Shown here one piece after another: positions 9,640 through 17,263 of a stretch of 64,000 nt of DNA. Positions within the stretch are counted from its first letter, which is position 1, and every line of letters starts with the position of its first letter. The position numbers were made by a program, and so were the translations under genes. This DNA comes from Deltaproteobacteria bacterium (lineage in GTDB: Bacteria > Myxococcota_A > Polyangia > Polyangiales > Ga0077539), in contig CANJUR010000016.1 in the NCBI GenBank assembly GCA_947477565.1, forward strand, positions 1-64,000. The letters are read 5' to 3'. The notes beneath the pieces were generated by a model. The model did no database searches. It was not told the DNA's origin and saw only the letters and a list, made by a program, of their open reading frames with translations.

Positions 9640-10073
9640 CATCGTGCGACGAGCGCGAACGCCCCGAGTTACCGACTGAAAGCGCCCGCGAACGAAAACG
9701 CCAAGACATTTGCGAACCAGCTGGAGAGCACCCTTCAGCACTTCTAAGCGCCGGGCGATGTCGCCCCCGAACGCGGCGGGAAGAAAGCGCCGGTCGTGTT
9801 CGTCGTCGCGAATCGCCCCGGCAGGCGTGGCGGTCGGGACGCTCATCGCCACCACCGCCCCGACGAACGGCTCGAAGAACCCACGAGCCCATCGGGCGGA
9901 CACCCGAGCCGACGGCGAACGCGAGGTGCTCCGATCCGCCGGGGTTGACCTGGAAGTGCGCACGCCGGGCGACGACCATCATCGCGGACGGCGGAGAGAT
10001 CGTAGAGCACCCCGCGAGGGGAGAGAGCAGCAGCAAAAGCGCGGGGTAGAAGCGTCGAAGGTGGGGGGGTCAT
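9640..10073 (-). pseudogene. Frameshifted lipoprotein gene
   Basis: A lipoprotein signal (LLLLLSPLAGCSTI) and coding-like sequence up to PMGSW lie in one frame, while strongly coding sequence with high third-position GC (FFEPFVGAVVAMSVPTA onward) lies in another. The only upstream ATG, at 10073, is in the third frame and is separated from the signal peptide by a run of seven C (G run at 10063-10069 on the + strand). The second break is at about 9880-9883, in a TGGG. Restoring both would give a short membrane-anchored lipoprotein. The 3' end is unclear. It is either a genuine pseudogene or the result of two homopolymer sequencing errors. Confidence 0.45.
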
Positions 10074-10175
10074 GTCTGCGACTCGTCGCAACGCGCATCC
10101 CTGGTAAAGGCTTTAAAATACGTTGGATTCATGCAGCGCGCACGTGGTCGCCGCGGTGCGCACAGAACGTGACGG

Positions 10176-11480
10176 TCAGCCGTGGAGTTCGCGTGCTCGC
10201 AGCGCGAGGCCGCTCGCGACGGAGGTGAGCTCGTCGCCCGCGCGCAGACGATCCTCGCCGAAGCGGTCACGGAAGATCTTTCGCACCGCGGGCACCATCG
10301 AAGTACCGCCGGTGAGAAACACCCGATCGACCTCCGCGGCCTTCACGCCGGTCTGCGCGAGCAGCCGATCGATGCAGCCGCGCAGGAGTTCGAGGTCGCC
10401 GGCAATCCAGCGTTCGAAGTCCTCGCGGGAGATCGGCAGGTCGATGTCCACGGGGTCGTCGGTGAAGCGGAGGTTCACGCTCTCCTCGCGGGAGAGCTTC
10501 ACCTTGGTGCCTTCGACGGCGCGGTGCAGGTCGAAGCCGAGGTCGTCCTCGACCAGGTGGAGCAGCGCCGCGAGCGCCCGGGGGTCGGGGCACTGGTCGC
10601 GCATCTCCTTCACGAAACGCAGCGTCTCGCGGCTCCGCAGAAACGACAGGTGGTGCCACCGCCGGACGCGCTCGTAGATCCACGCCGGAACGGGGATGTC
10701 TTTGCCGTCGAGGTACGAGCGGTACTTCGTCCCCTTGCCGAGCCGCGGCGACACCACCGCATCGACGATTTCGCCGTCGAACACGTCGCCCGCCAGCCCG
10801 ACCCCCTCGGTGCCGAGGATGCGCTTTGCCGACGGGTCTCGCCGCGCCCCGGGGCCCACGCGTACAAGACAGAAATCGCTGGTTCCGCCGCCGAAATCGC
10901 CGATGAGTACGAGCTCGTCGTGGTCGAGTCGCGACTCGTAGAAGTACGCCGCGCCGACGGGCTCGTACTCGAAGGTCACGTCCTCGATGCCCGCAAGCGC
11001 GAGCGAGGCGCGCAGTCGGTCGAGCGCCCGCTGCTCGTCCGCGGGGGTATCGGCGTTGGAGAACTTCACCGGACGCCCCACCACGAGGCCCTTCACCACG
11101 GAAGACGGATCGCCCAGCGCGTCGCCGCACTGCGCACGCAAGCCGCGAAGAATCAGCGCGATGAGTTCTTCGAGGGTGTAGCTGCGCTCGAAGACGGTGG
11201 TCGAGCGGAGCAGGTCTGTCGCAAGGTACGACTTCAGTGACTGAATGAGCCGCCCCGGAATCTGCGCGTCCCGGTAGTGCTCAAGCGCCTGCGGACCAGC
11301 GTAGGCGCGCACCCCGTGGCGCGTGTCGCCGTCGTTCGGATCAAAGAAAAGCACCGAGCGAAAGGTGCTGCTGGGCCCCTCGCGGGTCGCGAAGTGCACG
11401 AGGTCCGATCGGCCGTCGGCGTGGGCAAGCGAGAGGGCGCTGTTGGTGGTTCCGAAATCGAGGCCGATGAAGCGGTCCAT
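10176..11480 (-). CDS. Hsp70-family ATPase, YegD-like
   Basis: The 434-residue protein has the Hsp70/actin ATPase fold only: phosphate-1 loop GLDFGTTNSALSL at the N-terminus, phosphate-2 IGDFGGGTSDFCLV near residue 200, and the adenosine motif FLTGGTSMVPAVRKIF near 390. No peptide-binding domain follows, which matches the YegD branch of truncated Hsp70 relatives. The start at 11480 places the ATPase motif right at the N-terminus; the ORF track extension to 11816 adds only non-coding sequence. Neither DnaJ nor GrpE is nearby. Its role is probably chaperone-like but is not established. Confidence 0.9.
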   Translation of the reverse strand: MDRFIGLDFGTTNSALSLAHADGRSDLVHFATREGPSSTFRSVLFFDPNDGDTRHGVRAYAGPQALEHYRDAQIPGRLIQSLKSYLATDLLRSTTVFERSYTLEELIALILRGLRAQCGDALGDPSSVVKGLVVGRPVKFSNADTPADEQRALDRLRASLALAGIEDVTFEYEPVGAAYFYESRLDHDELVLIGDFGGGTSDFCLVRVGPGARRDPSAKRILGTEGVGLAGDVFDGEIVDAVVSPRLGKGTKYRSYLDGKDIPVPAWIYERVRRWHHLSFLRSRETLRFVKEMRDQCPDPRALAALLHLVEDDLGFDLHRAVEGTKVKLSREESVNLRFTDDPVDIDLPISREDFERWIAGDLELLRGCIDRLLAQTGVKAAEVDRVFLTGGTSMVPAVRKIFRDRFGEDRLRAGDELTSVASGLALRARELHG

Positions 11481-11610
11481 GAAGAATGGCCTCCGGTGGG
11501 TGCGATTCGCGCGTCCCGTCGCGAGAAGGGTCGGGCGGGATAGCAAAGCCCCTCCGCCAGGGCAACACCCCTTCGCCGCGGAGATGTGAGCTAGTCTGCC
11601 CAACACCTCC

Positions 11611-11964
11611 GTGCGTGCCCGCTGGATCGTCCTCGCCCCGCTCTGCTGCCTCGTCGGGGCGCTCACCGCGCTGCGCTCCTCGCCGGTCGGTGCGCAGCAC
11701 ACCGGCGGGAGCTTCGGCAGTTCGCGCTGGGGCAGCGGCGGCAGCGGCGGCTCGGCCCCCACCAAGACCTGGGGCCAGAAGACCGGCGGCGTCTCGCGGC
11801 CCTCCTGGGGCAGCACCTACCACCCGAGCGCCAACCGTCGCCCGCGCTACAACCGCAACCGCAACGGCAACGGCGGCGAGTGCGCTGCCTCCCTCGCGAT
11901 GATGACCCTGGGCCTCGTCGGCGGCCTCTTCGTGAGCCGAAGCGCGCGCCGCAAGAGCCCATGA
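11611..11964 (+). CDS. Small secreted Gly/Ser-rich protein
   Basis: This 117-residue product has an N-terminal signal or anchor (WIVLAPLCCLVGALTAL), a low-complexity Gly/Ser/Trp/Arg-rich middle (WGSGGSGGSAPTKTWGQ), and a C-terminal hydrophobic helix (LAMMTLGLVGGLFV) followed by basic residues. That tail has a Cys just before the helix, so it vaguely resembles surface-sorting tails, but the match to MYXO-CTERM is weak. The start codon is GTG at 11611. It ends 24 bases before the NUDIX gene. No family is recognised. Confidence 0.6.
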   Translation: MRARWIVLAPLCCLVGALTALRSSPVGAQHTGGSFGSSRWGSGGSGGSAPTKTWGQKTGGVSRPSWGSTYHPSANRRPRYNRNRNGNGGECAASLAMMTLGLVGGLFVSRSARRKSP

Positions 11965-11966
11965 GA

Positions 11967-11985
11967 TTTTACGTTCACCGGTAAG
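11967..11985. promoter_or_regulatory. Operator-like imperfect palindrome, copy 1
   Basis: The sequence TTTTACGTTCACCGGTAAG lies immediately before the NUDIX start codon. Its complement, CTTACCGGTGAACGTAAAA, shares 15 of 17 core positions with copy 2 at 12605. A TTTAC/GTAAA half-site arrangement of this kind is common for TetR-type operators, but that assignment is inference. Its position suggests it could affect NUDIX expression. Confidence 0.3.
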
Positions 11986-11988
11986 CCT

Positions 11989-12603
11989 GTGAGCCTCACC
12001 CTCGACCGCGTCGCCCGCGCACTCCGCTCCTCACCCGACCGATGGACGTACGAGGGCGAGGTCCGCTGGCGCGCCGCGGTGGCGGTCATCCTGCGCGAGC
12101 GTGACGGTGCCGTGGAGGTGCTGGTCATCCGCCGGGCCGTGCGCGCGGGCGACCGATGGTCGGGCCACGCCGCGCTCCCTGGTGGGAAGGTCAGCGAGGC
12201 CGACACCAGCATCGACGACACCGCGCTGCGCGAGACCCGGGAGGAAGTCGGCCTCGACCTGCGCGCCCTCGGCGCCCGGCGGCTCGGCCAACTCGACGAC
12301 CACCCCTCGCTCAAGCAGCGCAGTTGGGCGCGCTTCACCGTCGTCCCGGTGGTGTACGCCATCGAGGGTGATCCGCCGTTGACCCTCGACGCGCGCGAAG
12401 TCGCCGAGGCGATGTGGATCCCTCTCGACGAGGTGCGCCGCACGCAAGGCTCGATGCTGTGGTGGTTTCGGCCGCTCAAGGCCATCCCGGTGAAGCTCCC
12501 GATGCGCCTGCCGCGGTGGCAGTGGCGCGGGCTCACCATCTGGGGCCTGACCTACGGAATGCTGCGGGAACTTCTGGATCGGGCAGACACGGCAGCACCC
12601 TGA
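11989..12603 (+). CDS. NUDIX hydrolase
   Basis: The 204-residue protein carries a complete NUDIX box, GGKVSEADTSIDDTALRETR followed by EEVGLDL, with the expected Glu residues for divalent metal binding. NUDIX enzymes hydrolyse nucleoside diphosphates linked to another moiety. The extended N-terminal strand region and the LPGGKV context resemble CoA pyrophosphatase-type members, but the diagnostic CoA signature cannot be assigned with certainty. The start codon is GTG at 11989. The gene is flanked by two copies of an operator-like motif and ends in a bidirectional hairpin. Confidence 0.85.
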   Translation: MSLTLDRVARALRSSPDRWTYEGEVRWRAAVAVILRERDGAVEVLVIRRAVRAGDRWSGHAALPGGKVSEADTSIDDTALRETREEVGLDLRALGARRLGQLDDHPSLKQRSWARFTVVPVVYAIEGDPPLTLDAREVAEAMWIPLDEVRRTQGSMLWWFRPLKAIPVKLPMRLPRWQWRGLTIWGLTYGMLRELLDRADTAAP

Positions 12604-12630
12604 CTTTTACCGGTGAGGGTAAAGTCAGGG
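12598..12630. terminator. Bidirectional hairpin between convergent genes
   Basis: CCCTGACTTTTACC and GGGTAAAGTCAGGG form a near-perfect 14-base stem around a short GGTGA loop, located between the end of the NUDIX gene and the end of the TSP3 surface protein. No T-run follows on either strand, so efficiency is uncertain. The same bases also contain copy 2 of the operator-like motif, so the two roles cannot be separated from sequence. Confidence 0.5.
12605..12623. promoter_or_regulatory. Operator-like imperfect palindrome, copy 2
   Basis: TTTTACCGGTGAGGGTAAA closely matches copy 1 in inverted orientation on the other side of the NUDIX gene. It is embedded in the inter-gene hairpin, so the similarity may reflect a repeated element rather than a repressor site. 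Confidence 0.3.
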
Positions 12631-12657
12631 CCCGTCTCGCGGGGGGGGGGATTCAGG

Positions 12658-15126
12658 TCACTTCTTCGAGGAGTGGCGACGGCGGCGGCGGAGCGATGGG
12701 ATCGCCACTGCGAGGGCGCCGAGGCAGAGCGCGAGGAGACCTGGCGCGTCGGTCACGCCCGGGTGGACCGAGCACGCGAAGCCGTCGCCCGCGTAGGTGT
12801 ATCGGGCAGCGACGACGCCCGCGTCAGCGACTCCCGCGTCGGCGACCCCCGCGTCAGCGACCCCGGCGTCAGCGACCCCGGCGTCGGCGCGCGGCACGCA
12901 GCGACCCACGGAGGTGTCGCAGACGGGCAGCGTCGGCTCGGAGCAGTTGGCGTTCGGATCAGCCGAGGGCAGGGCTGCGTTGATGCGGTTGGCGCCGTCT
13001 TCGCGGAGGTCGCTGTCGGGCACGCAGTCGTTGTCCGAGTCGCGGTCAAGGAAGTCGGGATTGTCCGAAGCGCCGTCGGTGTTCACCGGGGCGTTGAGGT
13101 TGGCGCCGCCCTCGTCGCGGTCGAGGTCACCGTCGCCGTCCGAGTCGAGGTCGCGGTAGGACGGCAGGCCGTCCACGTCGAAGTCGTCGTCCGCGGTGGG
13201 GTCGAGCATGCGCTCGACGCGGGTCGGGATGCCGTCGTTGTCGTCGTCCGGATCAAGCCAGTCGGGGTTGTCCGTGCCATCCGTGTTGCGCGGCATCGCG
13301 AAGCCCCCGGGAAGGAGTTCGTCGCGCGTGAGCACGGTGTCGTTGTCGTCGTCGGGATCGTTCGCGTCGATCATTCCGTCCATGTCGGAGTCGCGGGGCA
13401 TGGCGCTGCCTGCGGTGCCCAACTCGTCGCCGTCACGGATGGAGTCGCCGTCCGTGTCGGGGTTGTCCGGGTTGGTCCCGATGCGCACCTCGACGTCGTC
13501 GGGGATGCCATCGCCGTCGCGGTCGCCACCGACCGTGGTGGGACCGCAGTTGCCCGTGAGGCGGTTGCACACCATGCCTGCGCCGCAGTTGCTGTTCGGG
13601 TCCACCGACGGGCGCGCCGGATCAACGCGGGCGGTGCCGTCTTCGCGCGAATCGCTGTCGGGCACGCAGTCGTTGTCCGAGTCGCGGTCGAGGAAGTCCG
13701 GACCGTCGGTGCTGCCGGTCGCCACGTCGCTGTTGACGGGCATCGTCGGGACGACGCCAGACTCGTCGCGGTCGAGGTCCATGTCCCCGTCCGAGTCGAG
13801 ATCGCGGTACGAGGGCGTGCCGTCCATGTCGAAGTCGTGTCCGACGGACGTGTCGCGCGCCTCCTCGACCGCGGTCGGAATCCCGTCGTTGTCGTCGTCG
13901 GGGTCGAGCCAGTCGGGGTTATCGACCGTGTCCGTGTTGCGCGGCGCCGCGAACCCACCCGCGCCGAGTTCGTCGCGCGTGAGAACGGTGTCGTTGTCGT
14001 CGTCGTTGTCCCGGTAGTCCGAGGTGCCATCACCGTCGCTGTCGCGGGGAGACATCCCGCCGCCGGTGCCGAGTTCGCTCACCGTGGGGATGCCGTCGCC
14101 GTCGTCGTCGGGCTCGCGGAAGTCCGGCGTGCCGTCCATGTCGGAGTCACGCGTCGGCCCCTCGGTGAGGTCGGGGAGGGTGTCGCCATCGGTGTCGAGC
14201 GCCGTGCACGCCATCGCGCTGACGGCCTGGAAGCGGATGCCGTCGATGGCGAAGTCGTTGCCGCGGTCGGTCGGCTCGTTATCGACCACGCGGAACACCG
14301 TCGAGCCCGAGCGCGTCGCGCGGTGGATGCCGCCCACGAAGTCCCAGAACATTACCTCGCCGTTGGACGGGCGCAGACGGAGCTCCGGCGTCACCGGGGT
14401 GCCGTCGACGGTGATCACGAGGCGGGCGGTCAGCTGCCCGCGCGGGATGTTCTCGCCGCCCCAGTCGGCGACGTTGAACTGCACCACGTAATCGCGGCCC
14501 GCCTCGACGAGCACGCTGGCCTGGTAAGCCGTGCGGACGCCGATGCCGTTGAAGAGCGCCGCGAAGCCGTCGCCGTTCGCGTCCGCCCAACGCACGCCGC
14601 CGAAGGGCGGAAACTCGGGGTTCCACCCGGAGGGGTTGTTGGTGACCGTGAAGTTTCCTTCCGGCCCGCCGCCGCCGAACCCGTCCCTGACGTTGCGCGA
14701 GTCGTCGAAGGTGTAGTCCGACGTGAAGCCCACGCGGCCCAGGACGAAGTCACCGTTGGGCGCGAGATTGCTCGTGGTGTCGCGGCAGCCGAAGCCGAAC
14801 TCCACCCGGCACGCCGCGCTGCAGCCGTCGCCGTCGCGTGCGTTGCCGTCGTCGCACTCCTCGCGAAACGACCCCGCTCCCGCGCGGATGGAGTCGCCGC
14901 AGAGGGCCACACAGGCCGCGCCCGGGGTGCTGCACCGGAAGCCCGGCTCGAGGATGCAGGTGGTACCGCAGCCATCGCCGCCCGTGCGATTGCCGTCGTC
15001 GCAAGTCTCGCCCGCGTTGACGGCTCCGTTGCCACAGGTGATCGGCTGGGCCCACGCGACTTCGGACGCAAGCACTGTCATGGCGCCCGCAAGTCCCCAT
15101 ATCGACCGATGAACTTGTCTTCTCAT
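12658..15126 (-). CDS. DUF4215/TSP3-repeat surface protein with MYXO-CTERM-like tail
   Basis: The 822-residue product has a signal peptide (SIWGLAGAMTVLASEVAWA). Two Cys-rich DUF4215-type repeats follow (CGNGAVNAGETCDDGN and its neighbour), then a beta-rich domain at about 110-300. From 300 on there are many thrombospondin type 3 calcium-binding repeats (DTDGDTLPD, DPDDDNDGIPT) with interspersed DSDNDCVPDSD units. Near the end are DAGVA repeats, and the tail is FACS, a hydrophobic helix (LLALCLGALAVAIPSL) and RRRRR, as in MYXO-CTERM sorting signals. It is probably a calcium-stiffened surface protein. The ATG at 15126 was chosen for its signal peptide; the longer ORF is not coding. Confidence 0.9.
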   Translation of the reverse strand: MRRQVHRSIWGLAGAMTVLASEVAWAQPITCGNGAVNAGETCDDGNRTGGDGCGTTCILEPGFRCSTPGAACVALCGDSIRAGAGSFREECDDGNARDGDGCSAACRVEFGFGCRDTTSNLAPNGDFVLGRVGFTSDYTFDDSRNVRDGFGGGGPEGNFTVTNNPSGWNPEFPPFGGVRWADANGDGFAALFNGIGVRTAYQASVLVEAGRDYVVQFNVADWGGENIPRGQLTARLVITVDGTPVTPELRLRPSNGEVMFWDFVGGIHRATRSGSTVFRVVDNEPTDRGNDFAIDGIRFQAVSAMACTALDTDGDTLPDLTEGPTRDSDMDGTPDFREPDDDGDGIPTVSELGTGGGMSPRDSDGDGTSDYRDNDDDNDTVLTRDELGAGGFAAPRNTDTVDNPDWLDPDDDNDGIPTAVEEARDTSVGHDFDMDGTPSYRDLDSDGDMDLDRDESGVVPTMPVNSDVATGSTDGPDFLDRDSDNDCVPDSDSREDGTARVDPARPSVDPNSNCGAGMVCNRLTGNCGPTTVGGDRDGDGIPDDVEVRIGTNPDNPDTDGDSIRDGDELGTAGSAMPRDSDMDGMIDANDPDDDNDTVLTRDELLPGGFAMPRNTDGTDNPDWLDPDDDNDGIPTRVERMLDPTADDDFDVDGLPSYRDLDSDGDGDLDRDEGGANLNAPVNTDGASDNPDFLDRDSDNDCVPDSDLREDGANRINAALPSADPNANCSEPTLPVCDTSVGRCVPRADAGVADAGVADAGVADAGVADAGVVAARYTYAGDGFACSVHPGVTDAPGLLALCLGALAVAIPSLRRRRRHSSKK
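12815..12889. repeat. Five 15-base tandem units encoding DAGVA repeats
   Basis: Five copies of a 15-base unit of the form ACCCCCGCGTCAGCG encode the DAGVA pentapeptide linker ahead of the C-terminal anchor of the TSP3 protein. The copies differ at a few bases, so the array is not freshly expanded, but such tracts often vary in length between strains. Confidence 0.75.
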
Positions 15127-15214
15127 CAAAGTTGAAGCCTCCACAAACGATGGTCCGTCGCCCGCGAAGAAAACACAACGCACAGCCCCGAGGCCAAGAA
15201 CCACCAATATCTGT

Positions 15215-16531
15215 TCAGGGATTCGCAGCCCGTCGCCGCCTCGGATCGCCCCTTCGGCATGATTGCCAAAGCGCAAATGCGAAGCCCGCGAGTGAAAATC
15301 CGCGAGGCATCGATGTGCTCCCCGCGCGGCAGCCACAGGCGCTCGACGGCGTCGGGGCGATTACCGCGCCGCGGTCCGTAGACGCGTCGAGCAGCGTGGG
15401 CGGAACGAGCGCGCGACGCACCACTGCCCAGCGTCCCGGACACACGTCGTGCGCGGGAGTGCCTGCAGGGCAACGGCCCGGCGGCGGACCGATGTCCGCG
15501 ACCGACAGCGCCGTCACAAAGGGCGCCTCCCCATCGCTGCGCAGTAGCAGCGGACCGTTGGCGACGAACACCCGACAGGCCCAAAGCACCCCATCGCTCC
15601 AGCGCAGGCAGTCCACGGGCTCACCCGAGAAGCGCGTCGGCGCAGCACCGTCCACGGAGCGCCACACGCCGTCGTCGGGCCCGCCGGCCCACACGCTGCG
15701 GCCGTCGTCGGAGAGGGCGAAGCCCCGCATCGGGCCGCGCGTTCGAAGCACCTCGCGCAGCGTCTCGCCGCCGTCGTCGCTGCGAAAGAGCACCCCGTCG
15801 CCGTCGGCGGATCCAGCGTCCATCGTCGCGCCCGCGGCGGTGGCGCGGAGGTACAGCACCTCCGGGCGGCGACCATCGACGCCGGAGACGTACACCCCCG
15901 TGGCTTCGCCGAAGCCCGCCGCCGCGCGTACCCAGTGGACGCCGCCGTCGACGCTGCGAAAGAGCAACGCGCTCCCATCGGCATCGAGCGTCCCGCTGGC
16001 GTAGAGGCGCAGCGGATCCGAGCCCGCGACCTCGATGGTCTGCAACACCACGCCGACGAAGCGATCGCCGACAAAGTCGAAGGTGAGACCGTGGTCCAGG
16101 GAGCGCGCCACGCGGGAGTCCGGCACCGCGCTGCGGGTCACCGCGAGGGCGTAGGTGACTCTGCCATCGACGGAGGTCGCGAGGTCGCGGACGGTAAGGG
16201 ATTCGAGGTCCGGCGAGCGCCGGAAGGTGCAGCCGTCGCGGGTGGTGAGGAGGCCGTCTTCGAGCGCGACGAGCATCGTGCCGTCGGCGGCAAACACCAG
16301 CGTTGGATCATACCCGTCCCCGTATTGCAGTGCGTCTTCGCACCAGTACTCCCAGCGCCGACCGCGATCGACGCTGACCACCAGGCCGAAGGTGGTGCGT
16401 GCGACCAGGAGATCCCGGTTGGGACCGGGGCCCTGGTGAAACTCTTGAGCGCTGGGGAAGCGACCGTTGCCGAACGCGGCGGTGGTCGCAAGAAGGAGGA
16501 GCGCGGTCGCCAGGACAGCGCGGCGAATCAC
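15215..16531 (-). CDS. BNR-like beta-propeller with MYXO-CTERM tail
   Basis: The 438-residue protein begins with a signal peptide (RRAVLATALLLLATTAAFG). The body shows repeated propeller-type motifs of the BNR/VPS10 kind, such as SVDRGRRWEYW, SLDHGLTFDFVG, SVDGGVHWVRAA and SDDGGETLREVL. The end carries SACGCRAG, a hydrophobic stretch (FSLAGFAFALW) and a basic cluster (RRRRAA), so it is probably a surface-sorted MYXO-CTERM protein. The GTG start at 16531 overlaps the TGA of erpA (GTGA), which fixes the start and implies translational coupling to an iron-sulfur gene. Ligand unknown. Confidence 0.8.
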   Translation of the reverse strand: MIRRAVLATALLLLATTAAFGNGRFPSAQEFHQGPGPNRDLLVARTTFGLVVSVDRGRRWEYWCEDALQYGDGYDPTLVFAADGTMLVALEDGLLTTRDGCTFRRSPDLESLTVRDLATSVDGRVTYALAVTRSAVPDSRVARSLDHGLTFDFVGDRFVGVVLQTIEVAGSDPLRLYASGTLDADGSALLFRSVDGGVHWVRAAAGFGEATGVYVSGVDGRRPEVLYLRATAAGATMDAGSADGDGVLFRSDDGGETLREVLRTRGPMRGFALSDDGRSVWAGGPDDGVWRSVDGAAPTRFSGEPVDCLRWSDGVLWACRVFVANGPLLLRSDGEAPFVTALSVADIGPPPGRCPAGTPAHDVCPGRWAVVRRALVPPTLLDASTDRGAVIAPTPSSACGCRAGSTSMPRGFSLAGFAFALWQSCRRGDPRRRRAANP

Positions 16532-16851
16532 ACCGAGAATGAACTCCCGCAGCCGCAGGTGCCCTTCACGTTGGGATTGCCAAACTTGAAGCCCGCGCCG
16601 GAGAGGGACTCGACGTAGTCGATCTCCGTGTTCTCCAGGTACTGAATGGACAACGGATCGACGAAGAGCTGAATGCCCATGCACTCCACGATCTGGTCCA
16701 TGTCCGTGGCCTTCTCGTCGAAGTACAGGTCGTACTGAAAGCCCGAGCAGCCGCCGCCCTTGACCTGCAGACGGAGCCCCTGACCCTCGAGACCCTCCGC
16801 CTTGGCGATCTCCCTGACCTTGTTTGCTGCGATCTCGGTGAGCGTGATCAT
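16528..16851 (-). CDS. erpA: Iron-sulfur cluster insertion protein ErpA/IscA type
   Basis: This 107-residue A-type carrier hands Fe-S clusters to apo-proteins in the cytosol. All three conserved Cys are present: GGGCSGF, then GTCGCGSSF at the C-terminus. Length and N-terminus (MITLTEIAANKVREIA) match the family. A strong ribosome-binding site, AAAGGAGACACCG, precedes the ATG at 16851. The gene is followed with a GTGA overlap by a secreted beta-propeller gene. Assignment to ErpA rather than IscA or SufA is uncertain without phylogeny. Confidence 0.93.
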   Translation of the reverse strand: MITLTEIAANKVREIAKAEGLEGQGLRLQVKGGGCSGFQYDLYFDEKATDMDQIVECMGIQLFVDPLSIQYLENTEIDYVESLSGAGFKFGNPNVKGTCGCGSSFSV

Positions 16852-16972
16852 CGGTGTCTCCTTTAAACCCTCACGGCCGCCTCTGCGACCGTCGTCGTCG
16901 TCCCCTATCTAACGCACGCCTCGCACCCGGTCCAGCGAAGCCACTTCCAGCGATCACCCACGCCGCGAGCGA

Positions 16973-17263
16973 TCACTGCACCCGCAACCGAACAACGCCC
17001 TCCCCCGCCGCGATGCGCAGTTGGCACCCCAGTCGAATCGTCGGCCCCTCCTTCAGGTACGTGAGCAACTCGTCCTCCCAGTTTGTTCGTGGCTCGCACA
17101 ACTCCATTCCCTCGGTCACTTCGAGCCGACAGATGCCGCAGTTGGCGTGCCGACACGAAAACGGCACCCCCGCCCGGATGTCCCGATCGCACGCCTCCAG
17201 CACCGACACCCCATCGGGATAGTCCACCTCGAACCTCGTCCGCTCGAACACCAACCGCGGCAT
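16973..17263 (-). CDS. [2Fe-2S] ferredoxin
   Basis: The 96-residue electron carrier has the plant-type ligand arrangement: SCRHANCGIC (C-x4-C-x2-C) plus a distal Cys in RLGCQL. It is cytosolic, without a signal peptide. The start at 17263 gives TGATG with the stop of the upstream 978-residue lipoprotein, so both are read from one transcript with coupled translation. Its partner protein is not evident; the pairing with a surface lipoprotein is unexpected. Confidence 0.9.
   Translation of the reverse strand: MPRLVFERTRFEVDYPDGVSVLEACDRDIRAGVPFSCRHANCGICRLEVTEGMELCEPRTNWEDELLTYLKEGPTIRLGCQLRIAAGEGVVRLRVQ

Noticed and set aside
10063-10069. Phase-variable homopolymer switching a lipoprotein
   Set aside because: A second frameshift farther down would still break the gene, so a simple on/off switch does not explain it.
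12613-15135. 840-residue plus-strand ORF across the TSP3 gene
   Set aside because: Shadow produced by the Asp-rich repeats of the minus-strand protein; Val/Ala/Arg-rich nonsense repeats.
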